Notes: generated from the sequence alone by a model not told the origin. Shown: positions 1 to 10,820, numbered from the stretch's first letter. The stretch: DNA of 64,000 bases from Actinoplanes siamensis (GCF_016862395.1 NZ_BOMW01000045.1:1-64000); one strand, 5' to 3'. Made by a program: numbers and translations.

Positions 1-177
1 GCCCTTTAGACCCCCAGCTCCAACAGGTACACCGCGTTACCTCCGCAGCAAGATCCAGAACCCTTCCCCTCCCTCATCGGGGCCCCGGGTTCAGCGCCGC
101 AAACACCCAGGTCAGAGGCGGTGTCACAGAAGTTGAACCCGGTGACACCAGTGGCCCGCACGCTTTCGAGGGCGGTT

Positions 178-214
178 GCAGACCTGCACCGTCGTAACAA
201 CGGTGCAGGTCTGC
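178..214 (-). terminator. Perfect 15-bp inverted repeat downstream of the XRE gene
   Basis: Two perfect 15-base arms (178-192 and 200-214, starting GCAGACCTGC) flank a 7-base loop. It begins about 50 bases past the stop of the reverse-strand XRE gene, so a transcription terminator is the simplest reading. There is no U-tract on either side, and a regulatory hairpin is possible. A second, smaller palindrome (GGTGTCAC / GTGACACC) lies at 120-149. Confidence 0.45.
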
Positions 215-264
215 ATGGTGTTGTGACTATGCGCCTTCGGGGGCCCCGAGCGAGCTCGCAGAAA

Positions 265-1002
265 CTACTCAACCGCGGGCGGCCGGGCGTACTTCGTCAA
301 CGTGGCCTTGCTGGTGCTGGGGTCCTGGAACGTCAGCGTCCACGGCCCGGTGTTCACATCCATGTCCTTGCCGAATCCGAGCCACTTGCCGGCCAGCCGG
401 CGCCCGGTCGGCTCGGCAAGGAGTTGGATGGCGCCGTGATAGCGGGCACCCTTGTAATGCCCGTGCGGGTCGGTCTGCTCGGTCCACGTGCCGGTCAGCA
501 CGTTGCCCTCCACAGTCAGATCCATGGTCAGCGTCGACGCCGCCGACCCCTGCAGCGACCGCACGGTCAGCCGGTCGCCATGCTGAATCAGGACGACGTT
601 GTGCAGCCCGGCATACGTTTCCCCGCGGCTGCTGCTGAAGTACTCGTACCGGCTGAGCCAGACACCCGAGTAGCCGCCCTGCGGCCGCGCAGGGCCGGTC
701 GCAGGAACCGGGGAACGCCGCACCTCCAGGTCGTGACCGCCTCGACCATCATCCACCACCACCGCATCGACGCCAGCCGGGAAGCCGAGCGACGAGACCG
801 GGAGCCGGGTGACGACTTCTAGTGCGCGGGCGCTGGCGGGCCGCGGGTTGACGATCTCGCCGGACTCGTATCGCTGGATCGTTCGTTTCGTCGTGCTGGC
901 CGCACCCGCTTCCCGCATCCGCTCGGCAAGTTCGTCCTGAGAAAGCCGCAGGGCAAGCCGAGCGGCGCGAAAGGCGGTGTTCGGCCGGGGCTGCGTATTC
1001 AT
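265..1002 (-). CDS. XRE-family helix-turn-helix protein with C-terminal beta-rich domain
   Basis: Predicted protein of 245 residues. Residues about 10-65 form a Cro/C1-type helix-turn-helix (ARLALRLSQDELAERM, then TKRTIQRYESGEI), so it should bind DNA. The remaining 170 residues (GGYSGVWLSRYEYFSSSRGE onward) alternate short beta-type segments, with no family I can name; it may be a ligand- or substrate-sensing domain. I chose the ATG at 1002 because the helix-turn-helix starts just after it and because two direct repeats sit immediately upstream; a longer frame to 1086 would run through them. The gene lies in what looks like a decayed integrative element next to tRNA-Ala, so an element regulator is a reasonable inference. 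The DNA-binding fold is fairly secure, the role is not. Confidence 0.75.
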   Translation of the reverse strand: MNTQPRPNTAFRAARLALRLSQDELAERMREAGAASTTKRTIQRYESGEIVNPRPASARALEVVTRLPVSSLGFPAGVDAVVVDDGRGGHDLEVRRSPVPATGPARPQGGYSGVWLSRYEYFSSSRGETYAGLHNVVLIQHGDRLTVRSLQGSAASTLTMDLTVEGNVLTGTWTEQTDPHGHYKGARYHGAIQLLAEPTGRRLAGKWLGFGKDMDVNTGPWTLTFQDPSTSKATLTKYARPPAVE

Positions 1003-1023
1003 GGTCAACACGGTACGCCGCAC

Positions 1024-1063
1024 GTCGCCGGAATGTCGCCTCATATGTCGCCGGAATGTCGCC
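1024..1063 (-). promoter_or_regulatory. Two 17-bp direct repeats upstream of the XRE gene
   Basis: GTCGCCGGAATGTCGCC occurs exactly twice, at 1024-1040 and 1047-1063, a spacing of 23 bases. They lie 22-61 bases in front of the chosen start of the XRE regulator. Repeats of this size in this place would suit an autoregulatory operator, but no binding evidence exists in the sequence itself. Confidence 0.4.
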
Positions 1064-1251
1064 CTGGGCGACGTCGCGGCCAGCATCGTTGCGAAGACAT
1101 GGTGTTCATGGCGGCGGGCGGAAGTCCCTAGCTCGGTCTTTGCCCGCCGCTGCCCAGCGAGGCAGGCCGGTCGTCGAGGTAGCCCGTGGAAAATGCCCGG
1201 ACCTGTCGCGCTGAGCTCTTCCCGGAGCGGCTCTGGCGGAGGCGATCAGCC

Positions 1252-1551
1252 ATGGAGAAACAGCACCCGGCGTATGGGGTCCATCAGCCAACCTGGCCTG
1301 ACGCGACCTGTGGCACGTGCGGTGAGGAGTGGCCCTGCGAACCGGCCGTCGGCGCGCTGGTCGCCGAGCACGGGACCGGGCTGCTACTCAGCGCCGCGCT
1401 CTGGCGGACGTTCGACGAGCTCGCCCGGATGCTCCCCGGCCGGAGCTTCAGTGAGCTCCGCTGGCGCTGCTTCGGCCAGCCGCTCGCCCACGTGGCCGAC
1501 CGCCTGGAGGAGCCGCTGAGCTGCAACCACTGGAGCGAGGTGACGGCATGA
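1252..1551 (+). CDS. Small hypothetical protein with paired-cysteine N-terminus
   Basis: Predicted 99 residues. The start at 1252 is supported by a purine-rich GGCGGAGG ribosome site about 9 bases upstream. The N-terminal third has C-x2-C followed by C (CGTCGEEWPCEP), a possible metal-binding knuckle; the rest is amphipathic helix-like (FDELARMLPGRSFSELRW). No family recognised. Its stop overlaps the next start by four bases (ATGA), so the three small genes 1252-2005 look like one transcript. Similar small Cys-containing ORFs are common in actinobacterial integrative elements, which fits the integrase remnant and tRNA just downstream. Confidence 0.6.
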   Translation: MEKQHPAYGVHQPTWPDATCGTCGEEWPCEPAVGALVAEHGTGLLLSAALWRTFDELARMLPGRSFSELRWRCFGQPLAHVADRLEEPLSCNHWSEVTA

Positions 1552-1838
1552 GGACCCCCCGGTCAGGCGACGTGCTGGCGATCACCCGCCAGGCATCCGT
1601 GCAGTTCCAGATACCGTTCCAGTTCCGGGTCATCCGGATGCTCGATCTGATCACCTACGAGGGCTGGATCTGGCTCGACGGCTACCAGCTCAACTCGGCG
1701 GGCGACGCCATCGATCGGCGCTCCATCTTCGTGCAGATCCACGGCCTCCGGTGGGTCGGAGACACGACTCCCCGGCCTCGCAACGACCGGACCGGCCCGT
1801 ACCGGCGGCCCGAGTCGCCTTCTCGGCGGGCCTCGTGA
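1548..1838 (+). CDS. Small hypothetical protein in an overlapping three-gene cassette
   Basis: Predicted 96 residues, starting at an ATG that overlaps the previous stop by 4 bases and ending one base into the next ATG. The first 70 residues have a plausible folded pattern (FRVIRMLDLITYEGWIWLDG), while the last 25 are Arg/Pro-rich and low complexity, which may be frame drift or a disordered tail. I recognise no family. Support comes mainly from the tight coupling at both ends. Confidence 0.5.
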   Translation: MRTPRSGDVLAITRQASVQFQIPFQFRVIRMLDLITYEGWIWLDGYQLNSAGDAIDRRSIFVQIHGLRWVGDTTPRPRNDRTGPYRRPESPSRRAS

Positions 1839-2005
1839 TGTCGCCGGAGGCCATCCGAGCCGGCCTGAAGGTCAAGTGCCCGGGATGCGGCTCCTCCGCC
1901 GGCCGTCCGTGCGTCAACATCATCAGCGGTCGGCGGATTGAGGACCGGGTGCACCAGCTACGACGCCGCGCAGCCGAGCAGTTGGACAAGCCGAAGAAGC
2001 TGTGA
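1838..2005 (+). CDS. Small zinc-finger protein of phage/element type
   Basis: Predicted 55 residues. The core KCPGCGSSAGRPCVN followed by a basic helix (RIEDRVHQLRRRAAEQL) resembles the short zinc-binding proteins CPxCG-x4-RPC common in actinobacterial phages and integrated elements; the later Cys and a His can complete a metal site. The ATG overlaps the previous stop by one base (TGATG), showing translational coupling. Function unknown; nucleic-acid binding is inferred from charge and zinc motif only. Confidence 0.6.
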   Translation: MSPEAIRAGLKVKCPGCGSSAGRPCVNIISGRRIEDRVHQLRRRAAEQLDKPKKL

Positions 2006-2032
2006 GCGAACCGAATTGGGACGTTACCCCGG

Positions 2033-2257
2033 ATGGCGATCGCTTGGGAGATGCCGCCCTATGGCCTGCGCCGCGGTGAGGTGTTTGGCCTGCGCTGGTG
2101 CGATGTCGACCTGATCAAGCCGACCATCACGATCCAGAAGACCCGCTCGGTGCTCGACGGCCGGAGCGGCGCTGACCGGGATGCTCCGTCCGGCACCGGA
2201 TCGGACCCCCGAGAAGCCCGCGGCGTGAGATCTCACAGGGCCACCAAGCAGTTGTGA
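2033..2257 (+). pseudogene. Tyrosine integrase fragment
   Basis: The stretch PPYGLRRGEVFGLRWCDVDL is the box I region of tyrosine recombinases, including the first catalytic arginine (GLRRGE). It is followed by a normal-looking ITIQKTRSV strand and then, after about residue 45, by sequence that no longer looks like an integrase. The N-terminal domain, the H-x-x-R box and the catalytic tyrosine are all absent, so this is a remnant and not a working enzyme. It lies about 80 bases from the 3' end of tRNA-Ala, the usual attachment site position for such elements. Confidence 0.7.
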
Positions 2258-2290
2258 GATCTGGTGAGATTGTGGATCTCTGCGGGCACG

Positions 2291-2323
2291 AAAAAGGGCC
2301 CGACCGGAGATCCGATCAGGCCC
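2291..2323 (-). terminator. Rho-independent terminator of tRNA-Ala
   Basis: On the reverse strand, 12 bases past the tRNA 3' end, GGGCCTGATCGG and CCGGTCGGGCCC form a near-perfect stem with a 4-base loop (2296-2323), followed by five T residues. This is a classical intrinsic terminator. Confidence 0.75.
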
Positions 2324-2334
2324 TCTACCAGGGG

Positions 2335-2407
2335 TGGAGCTGAGGGGACTCGAACCCCTGACCCCCACACTGCCAGTGTGGTGCGCTACCAGCTGCGCCA
2401 CAGCCCC
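2335..2407 (-). tRNA. tRNA-Ala (anticodon GGC)
   Basis: A full 73-base cloverleaf folds on the reverse strand: acceptor GGGGCTG/CAGCTCC with one G-U pair, D-arm GCGC/GCGC, anticodon arm CCACA-CTGGCAG-TGTGG with anticodon GGC, a 5-base variable loop, T-arm AGGGG-TTCGAGT-CCCCT, and discriminator A. The terminal CCA is not encoded in full. Downstream lies a terminator and beyond it an integrase fragment, so this tRNA has probably served as an attachment site. Confidence 0.96.
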
Positions 2408-2499
2408 TTGCTGTACTGCTTCTTACTCCGTCCCCGGGCGTTCCCCCCGGGCACGCTGGAAATACTACACACCCCGCAGAGGCCCTCTGCAGCACCCCC

Positions 2500-3057
2500 T
2501 CAGTTCAGCGAGACGTCCGGGGGGAAGTGTGCGACAGCAGCCAGGATGTCGCCCTGGCGGCGCAGCACCATGGCCCACAGGTCGTCCGGGCGGCTCACGA
2601 ACGGGTCGCCGGGGAGGGCGTCGAAGACGAACCACGAGCCGGAGGCGATCTCCTCCTCCAGCTGGCCGGCCGACCAGCCGGAGTAGCCGGCGAAAACGCG
2701 GATGCCCGCCACGTTCTCCCGGAGGCGTTCCGGGTCGGCGGAGAGGTCGAGGGTGCCGAGCGAGCCGGAGACGGTATGAAAACCGGTCACCCGCTTCTTC
2801 ACCTCGGGGCGGGTGCGGGCCAGGCAGATGGCCGACTCGGGCTGCACCGGGCCGCCCTCGAAGAGCACCGCCGGGTCGCCGGCCAGGTCGCCCCAGTTGC
2901 CGAGGACCTCGGCGACCGGCACCTCGGTCGCCCTGTTCAGCACCACCCCGAGGGCGCCGCCCGGCTCGTGGGCGACGAGCAGCACGACCGTACGGTCGAA
3001 GTTCGGATCTTTGAGGGTGGGGGTGGCAACCAGCAACTGACCGGTCATCGACTCCAC
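2500..3057 (-). CDS. YqgE/AlgH family protein (UPF0301)
   Basis: Predicted 185 residues, a normal length for the family. Recognisable are the N-terminal GQLLVATPTLKDPNFDRTVV, the central EGGPVQPES and the FAGYSGWSAGQLEEEI segment, all hallmarks of YqgE/AlgH. The molecular role of this widespread cytosolic family is not settled. I chose the GTG at 3057 because it has a GGAGG site 7 bases upstream and gives the usual V/M-E-S-x-TGQLLVATP start; in-frame alternatives are GTG 3093 and ATG 3048. It is divergent from the MTA-phosphorylase-like gene, and the two promoters must share the space 3058-3173. Confidence 0.9.
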   Translation of the reverse strand: MESMTGQLLVATPTLKDPNFDRTVVLLVAHEPGGALGVVLNRATEVPVAEVLGNWGDLAGDPAVLFEGGPVQPESAICLARTRPEVKKRVTGFHTVSGSLGTLDLSADPERLRENVAGIRVFAGYSGWSAGQLEEEIASGSWFVFDALPGDPFVSRPDDLWAMVLRRQGDILAAVAHFPPDVSLN

Positions 3058-3173
3058 CGACCGGCCTCCGATCCGCTGTCCCTCACCGTACACGGGATAC
3101 CTGCCGCCCTTTCGACGTCAACGCCATGCTCAGCACATTAGCCGGAGTTTCCAGTCATGGATAAGGTCTGCAC

Positions 3174-3980
3174 ATGAACCCGTCACCCCCGGCAGCAGAG
3201 ATCGGCGTCATCGGCGGATCCGGTCTGTACGCACTTCTGGACGGCGCCATTGAACACGAGATCGAGACGCCGTACGGTCCGCCATCCGACAAGATCACGG
3301 TGGCCGAGGTCGGGGGGCGGCGAGTAGCCTTCCTGCCCCGACACGGGCGCGATCACCGCTTTCCGCCCCACCGGATTCCATATCGGGCGAATCTGTGGGC
3401 GCTGCGGGCGATGGGCGTACGCCAGATCATCGCTCCGTGCGCGGTCGGCGGCCTGCGGCCGGAGCTGGGGCCGGGCACCTTCGTGGTCCCCGACCAGCTG
3501 ATCGACCGCACCAGCGGCCGGGTCCAGACGTTCTACGACGAGGGCGCGGTCCACGTCTCGTTCGCCGACCCCTACTGTCCCGCCGGCCGCGCCGCGGTCC
3601 TCGATTCCGCCGCCCGGGTGAACGCGGTGGACGGCGGCACCATGGTCGTCGTCGAGGGTCCCCGCTTCTCCACCCGCGCGGAGTCCCGCTGGTTCACCTC
3701 GATCGGCGGCACGATCGTGAACATGACCGGTCACCCGGAAGCGGTCCTGGCGCGCGAGCTGGCCGTCTGTTACACCGCTATCGCCTTGGTCACCGACCTG
3801 GACGCGGGCGTGGAGGGCGACCACGGCGTCACTCAGGAGGAGGTCTTCGAGGTCTTCGCGGAGAACACGGCCCGCCTGCGGGAGGTGCTCCTGGACGCGG
3901 TGACCGGGCTGCCGGCCGAGCGCACCTGTGGGTGCGGGGACGCCCTCCAGGGCCTGAAGATCCCCTTCGACCTGCCCTGA
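3174..3980 (+). CDS. S-methyl-5'-thioadenosine phosphorylase (PNP/MTAP family)
   Basis: Predicted 268 residues, typical of the MTAP family of nucleoside phosphorylases, which split methylthioadenosine (or related purine nucleosides) with phosphate in methionine salvage. Visible are the N-terminal IGVIGGSGLY phosphate loop, PRHGRDHRFPPHRIPYRAN, the long VEGPRFSTRAES motif and MTGHPEAVLARE containing the nucleoside-contacting Met/Thr region. Substrate choice between MTA and inosine or guanosine cannot be settled by eye, as actinobacterial members vary. It stands alone, convergent with meaB. Confidence 0.9.
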   Translation: MNPSPPAAEIGVIGGSGLYALLDGAIEHEIETPYGPPSDKITVAEVGGRRVAFLPRHGRDHRFPPHRIPYRANLWALRAMGVRQIIAPCAVGGLRPELGPGTFVVPDQLIDRTSGRVQTFYDEGAVHVSFADPYCPAGRAAVLDSAARVNAVDGGTMVVVEGPRFSTRAESRWFTSIGGTIVNMTGHPEAVLARELAVCYTAIALVTDLDAGVEGDHGVTQEEVFEVFAENTARLREVLLDAVTGLPAERTCGCGDALQGLKIPFDLP

Positions 3981-4140
3981 GGCACTGATCGCGTGCGTTT
4001 TCCGGCTGTCGCCGCCGGTCTTCGGCGTGTGGCCGGCAGGGGGTCGTGACCGCATCGACGCGTGTCGAACAAGCGCGTCAACGAGGAACACCGGGTCGTG
4101 GACGCGCGGGATAATTGGAGATCCTGTCCTGCTGCTACCA

Positions 4141-5115
4141 CTACTCGTCGTAGGCGGTGAGCAGGCGTTCGACCGCCTGCGCGGGCGTCAGTGAGCCGTC
4201 CCGGATCTCCTGTTCCGCGGCGGCGGCCGTGGAGCGGACCCCGGGATGGTTCAGGAAGCGGCTGACCACCGCGTCCTGCGCCATCGCCCACATCCAGCCC
4301 ACCTGCTGCCGCCGCCGGCGCTGGTCCAGGTCCAGCGACTCGCGGTGGGCGGTGAGCTGCGCCCAGACCTCGGTCACCCCGGTGCCCTCGGCGCCGCTGC
4401 AGGTCAGCACCGGCGTGGTCCAGGAGCTGTCGTCGCGGAGCAGCCGCAGCGCCCCGGACAGCTCGCGGGCCGCGCGTTTCGCCTCCGGCTCGTGCGTGCC
4501 GTCGGCCTTGTTCACGGCGATCACGTCGGCGATCTCCAGGATGCCCTTCTTGATGCCCTGCAGCTGGTCGCCGGTGCGGGCCAGCGCCAGCAGCAGGAAC
4601 GAGTCGACCATGTCGGCGACCGCGGTCTCGGACTGGCCGACGCCGACGGTCTCGACCACGACGACGTCGTAACCGGCCGCCTCGACGACCACTATCGCCT
4701 CGCGGGTGGCCTTGGCCACGCCGCCCAGCGTGCCGGCGGTGGGCGACGGGCGGATGAACGCGGACGGGTCGGCGGCCAGGCGCGCCATCCGCGTCTTGTC
4801 GCCCAGGATGCTGCCGCGGCTGCGGGTCGAAGAGGGGTCGACCGCGAGGACCGCGACCCGGTGGCCGGCCGCGGTCAGGTCACTGCCCAGGGCGTCGATG
4901 AATGTGGACTTCCCGGCGCCGGGCACGCCGCTGATGCCGACCCGGTGCGATTTTCCGGCGTACGGCGTGAGCATCCCGAGCAGTTCCTGCGCCTGGGCCT
5001 GATGATCGGGACGGGTGGACTCGACCAGGGTGATCGCCCGGGCGACCCAGGCCGGGGTGCGTTGCCGAACCCCGGCCGCCATCGCCGGCAGGTCGAGCGG
5101 CGGCCGGGCCGTCAC
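4141..5115 (-). CDS. meaB: Methylmalonyl-CoA mutase-associated GTPase MeaB
   Basis: Predicted 324 residues, the standard length of MeaB/ArgK P-loop GTPases. Residues 63-70 are the Walker A motif GVPGAGKS; the Mg/switch region (VDPSSTRSRGSILGDKTRM), the switch with VVVETVGVGQSE and the guanine-specificity NKAD are all present. MeaB gates cobalamin loading of methylmalonyl-CoA mutase and protects it from inactivation. The start is the GTG at 5115, which overlaps the mutB stop by four bases (GTGA), so synthesis is coupled to the mutase. The order mutA-mutB-meaB matches M. tuberculosis Rv1492-Rv1493-Rv1496 apart from missing insertions. Confidence 0.95.
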   Translation of the reverse strand: MTARPPLDLPAMAAGVRQRTPAWVARAITLVESTRPDHQAQAQELLGMLTPYAGKSHRVGISGVPGAGKSTFIDALGSDLTAAGHRVAVLAVDPSSTRSRGSILGDKTRMARLAADPSAFIRPSPTAGTLGGVAKATREAIVVVEAAGYDVVVVETVGVGQSETAVADMVDSFLLLALARTGDQLQGIKKGILEIADVIAVNKADGTHEPEAKRAARELSGALRLLRDDSSWTTPVLTCSGAEGTGVTEVWAQLTAHRESLDLDQRRRRQQVGWMWAMAQDAVVSRFLNHPGVRSTAAAAEQEIRDGSLTPAQAVERLLTAYDE

Positions 5116-7324
5116 GCCGCGACGGGGTGGCCGAGCCGGCCGGACAGGTCGGCGAGCAGGTCGAGCGCCGCGTCGGCGAGGACCGTTCCGGGCGGGAAGA
5201 TCGCGGCGGCCCCGGCGGCGCGCAGCGCGTCGTAGTCCTGCGGCGGGATCACGCCACCCGCGATGATCATGATGTCCGGGCGGCCCTGGGCGGCCAGCTC
5301 GTCGCGCAGCGCGGGGACCAGCGTGAGGTGGCCGGCGGCGAGCGAGTTCACCCCGACGATGTGCACGTCGGCCTCGATGGCCTGCCGCGCGACCTCGGCC
5401 GGGGTGGCGAACAGCGGGCCGACGTCGACGTCGAAGCCGAGATCGGCGAAGGCGGTGGCGACCACCTTCTGTCCGCGGTCGTGCCCGTCCTGGCCCATCT
5501 TGGCCACCAGGATCCGCGGCTGCCGGCCCTCCGCCTCGGCGAACGCGGCGGCGGCGGCCCGGGCCCGCTCGATGTTCGTCACCTCGCCGGCCTCCCCGCG
5601 ATAGACCCCGGAGATGGTACGGATCCGGGCGGTGTGCCGCCCGTACACCTTCTCCAGCGCGTCGGAGATCTCCCCCACGGTCGCCTTGGCCCGGGCGGCG
5701 TCGACGGCCAGGGCGAGCAGGTTCTGCTCCAGTCCGGGACCGCGGGTGCCGGCACGCTCGTCGGCGGCGGCCCGGGTCAGCGCGTCCAGCGCCGACCGGC
5801 ACGCGACGTCGTCACGTTCCGCGCGCAGCCGGCGCAGTTTCTCCACCTGGTTGGCGCGGACCGCGGCGTTGTCCACCTTGAGCACGTCGATCGGCTCGTC
5901 GGCGTCCGGCCGGTACTTGTTGACGCCGATCACCGGCTGGCGGCCGGAGTCGATGCGCGCCTGGGTACGGGCGGCGGCCTCCTCCACCCGCATCTTCGGG
6001 ATGCCCTCGTCGATCGCGCGGGCCATCCCGCCGGCCGCCTCGACCTCGGTGATGTGCTCCCAGGCCCGGGCCGCGAGATCGCGGGTGAGGCGCTCGACGT
6101 ACGCGCTGCCGCCCCACGGGTCGACCACCCGGGTCGTGCCGGACTCCTGCTGGAGCACCAGCTGGGTGTTGCGGGCGATCCGGGCGGAGAAGTCGGTGGG
6201 CAGGGCGAGGGCCTCGTCGAGCGCGTTGGTGTGCAGCGACTGGGTGTGCCCCTGGGTGGCGGCCATCGCCTCGACGCAGGTGCGCATGACGTTGTTGTAG
6301 ACGTCCTGCGCGGTCAGCGACCAGCCGGAGGTCTGGCTGTGCGCGCGCAGGTTCAGCGAGCGCGGATCCTTCGGTCCGAACTCGCGCACCAGCTTGGCCC
6401 AGAGCAGGCGGCCGGCGCGCAGCTTGGCCACCTCCATGAAGAAGTTCATCCCGATCGCCCAGAAGAACGACAGCCGCGGCGCGAACTTGTCGATCTCGAG
6501 TCCGGCGTCGCGGCCGGCGCGCAGGTACTCCACGCCGTCCGCCAGGGTGTACGCCAGCTCCAGGTCGGCGGTCGCGCCGGCCTCCTGGATGTGGTAGCCG
6601 GAGATGGAGATCGAGTTGAAGCGCGGCATCCGCTGCGACGTGTACGCGAAGATGTCGGAGATGATCCGCATCGACGGCGCCGGCGGGTAGATGTAGGTGT
6701 TGCGGACCATGAACTCCTTGAGGATGTCGTTCTGGATCGTTCCGGACAGCTGCTCCGGCGCGACCCCCTGCTCCTCGCCCGCGACGATGTAGAGCGCCAG
6801 CACCGGCAGCACGGCGCCGTTCATGGTCATCGAGACGCTCATCCGGTCCAGCGGGATGCCGTCGAAGAGCTGCCGCATGTCGTAGATCGAGTCGATCGCC
6901 ACGCCGGCCATGCCGACGTCGCCGGTGACCCGCGGGTGGTCGGAGTCGTAGCCGCGGTGCGTGGGCAGGTCGAACGCGACGGACAGGCCCTTCTGCCCGG
7001 CGGCCAGGTTACGGCGGTAGAACGCGTTGGACTCCTCGGCCGTGGAGAAGCCCGCGTACTGCCGGATGGTCCACGGCTGGTTGACGTACATCGTCGGATA
7101 GGGCCCGCGCAGGTACGGCGCGACGCCCGGGTACGTCCGCAGGAAGTCCAGCCCGGCCAGGTCGGCGCCGGTGTACAGCGGGGGCACCGCGATGCCCTCG
7201 GGGGTCTGCCAGGTCAGCTCGTCCACCGGCCGGCCGGTCTCGGCCAGCACGGCGGCGCGCCACGTCGCGAGAGCGTCCGGGCCGGGAGCGGCGCCGGTCA
7301 GCTCGGCGGCGGAGAAGTCGGGGA

Positions 7325-7328
<4 letters not shown>
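5112..7328 (-). CDS. mutB: Methylmalonyl-CoA mutase large subunit
   Basis: Predicted 738 residues, normal for the catalytic alpha subunit. It converts (R)-methylmalonyl-CoA to succinyl-CoA with adenosylcobalamin, in propionate and odd-chain or branched-chain breakdown, and in reverse for polyketide precursors. The TIM-barrel carries YPTMYVNQPWTIRQYAGF and SVAFDLPTHRGYDSDHP. The C-terminal B12 domain has the intact MGQDGHDRGQKV motif (DxHxxG, lower cobalt ligand His), then a GVNSLAAGHLT loop. The ATG at 7328 overlaps the mutA stop by four bases; the downstream end overlaps meaB by four. No sign of decay. Confidence 0.97.
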
Positions 7329-9151
<1,823 letters not shown>

Positions 9152-9401
9152 GACGCCCCTTCCGTTCCCCTCGGGCGCCATCGTGTCGAACGGGACGCCT
9201 CGTTGCCAACCCCTGACCAGAAGCTTAGGGTCCCCCTTTCGGGGACGATCGCAGGGCCGCCGGGGACCGGCCCGGGTTGGCAAGAGAACGTGGCGGGCGG
9301 GCACGGCGGGAAGCGGACAACCAGCAGGCCGCCACCATCGGGGCCTCGGCCCGCGGTTCCGGTGGCAACGGCTCGGCGGACGTCAGCGCCTGCCCCGTGC
9401 G

Positions 9402-10820
9402 CTAGAACGAGCGCAGAATGTCGTCGACGCGCTCCTTCGCGTCGCCGAAGAGCATCGCGCTGTTCTCCCGGTAGAACAGCGGATTCGGCACACCCGCGTA
9501 TCCGGACGCCATCGACCGTTTGAAGATGATCACTTCGCCGGCCTCCCACACCTTCAGCACCGGCATCCCGGCGATCGGGCTGGACGGGTCGTCGGTGGCC
9601 GCCGGGTTCACCGTGTCGTTCGCGCCGATGACGAGCACCACCGACGTCCGCGCGAAGTCCTCGTTGATCTCGTCCATCTCCAGGACCACGTCGTACGGCA
9701 CCTTGGCCTCGGCCAGCAGCACGTTCATGTGCCCCGGCAGCCGGCCCGCCACCGGATGGATGCCGAAGCGCACGTCCACCCCCTTGGCGCGCAGCTTGCG
9801 GGTCAGTTCCGCGACGCCGTACTGCGCCTGGGCGACCGCCATCCCGTAGCCCGGCGTGATGATCACCGATTTCGCCTCGGACAGCAGCTTGGCCACCGCG
9901 TCCGCCTGGATCTCGCGGTGCTGGCCGTAGTCGGTGTCGCCGGACGGCGCGGCCGCGATGCCGAAGCCACCGGCGATCACCGAGAGGAAGGACCTGTTCA
10001 TCGCTTTGCACATGATGTACGACAGGTAGGCGCCGGACGACCCGACCAGTGCCCCGGTCACGATCAGCAGGTCGTTGGAGAGCAGGAAGCCGGACGCCGC
10101 CGCGGCCCACCCGGAGTAACTGTTCAACATGGACACCACGACCGGCATGTCGCCGCCGCCGATCGAGGCGACCAGGTGCCAGCCGAGCAGCAGCGCCACA
10201 GCTGTCACCACGGCCAGCAGCCAGATCCCCGGGTCCCTCACGAACCAGACGGTGAGCAGCACGAACGCCACCAACGCACCCACGTTCAGAACGTTCTTGC
10301 CGGGCAACGTGAGCGGCCGCGAGTTGATCCGCGCGGACAGTTTCAGGAACGCCACGATCGAGCCGGTGAACGTCACGGCGCCGATGAACACCCCGATGAC
10401 GACCTCGGCGCCGTGGATGCCGAGCAGGTCCTGGCCGGCGAGCGCGGCCGCCCCGGCGCCGCCCGGGTCGGCCTCGACGTGCAGGTACCCGTTCCAGCCG
10501 ACGAGCACCGCGGCCAGGCCGACGAAGCTGTGCAGCAGCGCGATCAGCTCCGGCATTCCGGTCATCTCGACCCGGCCGGCGCGATACAGGCCGATCGTGG
10601 CGCCGACGCCGGTGGCGACCAGGAGCAGGACCAGCCCCGTACCACTCAAATCGCCCACCAGGGCCAGAGCGACGGTGGCGATCAGCGCCAGAGCCATGCC
10701 GGCGATGCCGAAGGCGTTGCCGAGCTTGGCGCTCTCGTGCCGGGAGAGCCCGGCCAACGCCAGGACGAAGAGCAGGGCGGCGACGAGATACGCGGCCTGG
10801 GCAGCCGTTTCGACAGTCAT
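9402..10820 (-). CDS. pntB: NAD(P) transhydrogenase subunit beta
   Basis: Predicted 472 residues. The N-terminal half is a bundle of hydrophobic helices (for example AAYLVAALLFVLALAGL and LLLLVATGVGATIGLYRAG), and the C-terminal third is the NADP(H)-binding domain III with ITPGYGMAVAQAQ, RFGIHPVAGRLPGHMNVLLAEA and VLVIGANDTVNP. With PntA it moves a proton inward while passing hydride from NADH to NADP+ at the membrane. The gene follows pntA after 33 bases, one operon. Length is close to E. coli PntB (462). Confidence 0.96.
   Translation of the reverse strand: MTVETAAQAAYLVAALLFVLALAGLSRHESAKLGNAFGIAGMALALIATVALALVGDLSGTGLVLLLVATGVGATIGLYRAGRVEMTGMPELIALLHSFVGLAAVLVGWNGYLHVEADPGGAGAAALAGQDLLGIHGAEVVIGVFIGAVTFTGSIVAFLKLSARINSRPLTLPGKNVLNVGALVAFVLLTVWFVRDPGIWLLAVVTAVALLLGWHLVASIGGGDMPVVVSMLNSYSGWAAAASGFLLSNDLLIVTGALVGSSGAYLSYIMCKAMNRSFLSVIAGGFGIAAAPSGDTDYGQHREIQADAVAKLLSEAKSVIITPGYGMAVAQAQYGVAELTRKLRAKGVDVRFGIHPVAGRLPGHMNVLLAEAKVPYDVVLEMDEINEDFARTSVVLVIGANDTVNPAATDDPSSPIAGMPVLKVWEAGEVIIFKRSMASGYAGVPNPLFYRENSAMLFGDAKERVDDILRSF

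Noticed and set aside
2024..2401. Reverse-strand frame across tRNA-Ala and its mirror-strand protein-like translation
   Set aside because: Both are translations of the tRNA gene, a common source of false ORFs.
4141..5802. Longer reverse-strand frame extending meaB to 553 codons
   Set aside because: The extra part overlaps mutB out of frame and is Arg/Gly-rich; meaB starts at the GTG coupled to the mutB stop.
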